From Anaerolineales bacterium (GTDB lineage Bacteria > Chloroflexota > Anaerolineae > Anaerolineales > Villigracilaceae), in assembly GCA_016934715.1 (NCBI GenBank), contig JAFGSI010000007.1, positions 1-64,000 of the forward strand: a DNA stretch of 64,000 nucleotides. Reading direction: 5' to 3'. Made by a program: the position numbers and the translations under genes. Below the pieces are notes generated by a model. The model was not told the origin of the DNA, made no database searches, and saw nothing but the letters and a program-made list of their open reading frames with translations. Each line of letters opens with the position of its first letter. The stretch's first letter is position 1. Shown piece by piece: positions 62,582-64,000 of this stretch.

Positions 62582-64000
62582 TCAGGTGTTTCGCTCGCTG
62601 AAATGCGCCTGCAGGCTGCGGTACTGCAGGTCCTTCTGGCGCAGGGCCTGGATGGCCGATACGGCCGCCATGGCCGCCGAGAGGGTCGTCAGCAGGGGAA
62701 TGCCCATGACCGTGGCCGCAGCCCGGATCTCGGCCCCGTCCGAGTGGGCCTGCGGGCCGAGCGGGGTGTTGAGGATCAACTGCACCGCCCCGCCCCGGAT
62801 CAAGTCGACGGTATGCGGCGAACCGTCGGCCCTCTTCTTGACCATCCGCACCGGCAGCCCGACCTTCTCGAAGAAGGTCGCCGTTCCGGGGGTGGCGTAT
62901 AGAGCAAAGCCCAAGCGGTGCAGGTCACGGGCGATCTTCAGCCCAGCGCTCTTGTCGTAGTCGTTGACGCTGATCAGCACCGCACCTTCGAGCGGCAGGC
63001 CCATCCCGGCCGCCAGCTGCGACTTGGCGAAGGCGTGGCCGAAGTGGGCGGCGTGCCCCATCACCTCGCCGGTCGAGCGCATCTCGGGCCCCAAGATGGC
63101 ATCCGAGCCAGGCAGTTTCTTGAACGGCAGGACAGCCTCCTTGACGAAGAATCCATCGAGGCGCGGCTCCTCCAGCACGCCCAGTTCCTCGAGCGTCTTC
63201 CCGGCCATCACCTGGGAGGCCACCCGGGCCAGGTTCAATCCGGTGGCCTTGCTGGCATACGGGACCGTCCGTGAGGCCCGCGGGTTGACCTCCAGCACGC
63301 AGACCACCTCATCGCGCATCGCGAACTGGACGTTCATCAGCCCGCAGACCTCCAGGGCCAGTCCCAGCCGTTGGGTGTACTCGCGCATGATCGCCTGGTG
63401 ATAGGCGCTGACCTTGAAGGGCGGCAGGACGCAGGCCGCGTCGCCCGAATGGACCCCGGCCTCCTCGATGTGCTGCATGACCGCCCCGATCACCACCCGT
63501 TTGCCATCGGCGACAGCATCGACGTCGATCTCGAAGGCGTCTTCCATGAACCTGTCGATCAGGATCGGCTGTCCCGGGGCGGCCTCGATGGCCTTCTCGA
63601 TGAAGCCGTCCAGGTGGTCCTCGCTGGCCACCAGGGCCATCGCCCGCCCGCCGAGCACGAACGACGGCCGCACCAGGACCGGGTAGCCGATCCGCCGGGC
63701 GACCTGGCGGGCTTCGGCCTGCGAGCGGGCGATCCCATTTTCAGGCTGGGGGATGTCCAGTTCAGCCAGCAGCCTGGCGAAGGCCTCGCGGTCCTCCGAG
63801 AGCTGGATGGCGTGGGGCGAGGTGCCCAGGATGCGCACCCCGGCCGCCTCCAGCCCGGCCGCCAGGTTGAGCGGGGTCTGCCCGCCAAACTGGACGATCA
63901 CGCCCTGCGGATGCTCGCACTCGATCACATTCAAAACGTGCTCGAGGGTCAACGGCTCGAAATACAGCCGGTCGGCAGTGTCGTAGTCGGTCGAGACGGT
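62582..64000 (-). CDS. carB: Carbamoyl-phosphate synthase large subunit, C-terminal part (5' end outside window)
   Basis: The frame is open to the window edge (TVSTDYDTADRLYFEPLTLE, then HVLNVIECEHPQGVIVQFGG), so only the C-terminal ~472 residues are seen: second ATP-grasp (GYPVLVRPSFVLGGRAMALV, VCVLEVNPRASRTVPYASKA) and the MGS regulatory domain (ISVNDYDKSAGLKIARDLHR, LYATPGTATFFEKVGLPVRM). It makes carbamoyl phosphate for arginine and pyrimidines. Next to lysJ, consistent with arginine/lysine genes grouped together. Confidence 0.95.
   Translation of the reverse strand, partial: TVSTDYDTADRLYFEPLTLEHVLNVIECEHPQGVIVQFGGQTPLNLAAGLEAAGVRILGTSPHAIQLSEDREAFARLLAELDIPQPENGIARSQAEARQVARRIGYPVLVRPSFVLGGRAMALVASEDHLDGFIEKAIEAAPGQPILIDRFMEDAFEIDVDAVADGKRVVIGAVMQHIEEAGVHSGDAACVLPPFKVSAYHQAIMREYTQRLGLALEVCGLMNVQFAMRDEVVCVLEVNPRASRTVPYASKATGLNLARVASQVMAGKTLEELGVLEEPRLDGFFVKEAVLPFKKLPGSDAILGPEMRSTGEVMGHAAHFGHAFAKSQLAAGMGLPLEGAVLISVNDYDKSAGLKIARDLHRLGFALYATPGTATFFEKVGLPVRMVKKRADGSPHTVDLIRGGAVQLILNTPLGPQAHSDGAEIRAAATVMGIPLLTTLSAAMAAVSAIQALRQKDLQYRSLQAHFSERNT

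Overview
The window is high-GC bacterial chromosome with tightly packed, mostly leader-poor operons. Gene content points to an anaerobic member of the Chloroflexota, probably Anaerolineae-like. The evidence for this is an energy-converting [NiFe]-hydrogenase, a four-subunit 2-oxoacid:ferredoxin oxidoreductase (korDABC), a superoxide reductase, a corrinoid-activating (RACE-type) protein with its DUF1638 partner, LysW-type lysine biosynthesis genes, an Agl23/TIGR03663 membrane protein fused to NHL repeats and a baeRF-type protein. The taxonomic placement is inference; there is no rRNA gene in the window.

Layout. 0.2-4.1 kb: a frameshifted MgtC-like pseudogene, a baeRF protein overlapping a degenerate receiver protein, a broken IS110 transposase start, and a LuxR-type regulator that has lost its phospho-acceptor Asp. 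4.4-8.1 kb: a signalling cluster (receiver-kinase hybrid, cache-type sensor kinase, CheY-like receiver). 8.15-17.1 kb: a 12-gene minus-strand operon, starting with a pentapeptide-repeat gene and ending with a maturation protease, that encodes a membrane-bound group 4 [NiFe]-hydrogenase. Most of its genes overlap as ATGA/GTGA, so translation is probably coupled. 17.3-19.1 kb: an OmpR-type regulator and PAS sensor kinase. 19.2-21.7 kb: DUF1638 and RACE proteins. 21.9-26.4 kb: glycerate kinase, a D-2-hydroxyacid dehydrogenase, a Gfo/Idh/MocA oxidoreductase and a membrane protein with an internal duplication. 26.4-31.9 kb: the Agl23-NHL protein, a triheme cytochrome with an XRE-cupin regulator, and superoxide reductase. 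32.1-34.9 kb: korDABC.

35-48 kb: DegV, an aldo/keto-reductase-like barrel, then a small regulated cassette (promoter, 19-codon leader ORF, intrinsic terminator, double-GNAT, RIO-like kinase, APH-like kinase). This is followed by a dispersed repeat carrying the promoter of a MarR gene and a heterodimeric ABC exporter, a small GNAT, an AhpD-like protein and lysine 2,3-aminomutase. 48.3-54.2 kb has a visibly lower GC content and looks acquired: a UPF1-like helicase, a second UvrD-like helicase with a possible nuclease-like N-terminus, and a PadR/DUF2812 pair. At 54.3 kb a second copy of the dispersed repeat supplies the -35 box for a LacI-operator-controlled ROK-family gene. 56.4-64 kb: FAD oxidoreductase, a cache/HAMP protein without an output domain, and lysK, a homocitrate-synthase-like gene, lysJ and the 3' part of carB, all on the minus strand.

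The most interesting items are the leader-peptide/terminator module in front of the GNAT-RIO-APH cassette (37.0-40.3 kb), the dispersed repeat whose two copies both end exactly in a TTGACA -35 box of a downstream gene, the two-helicase island, the pair of phospho-site-less receivers, and several promoters placed so that the transcript would begin at the start codon (leaderless mRNAs).
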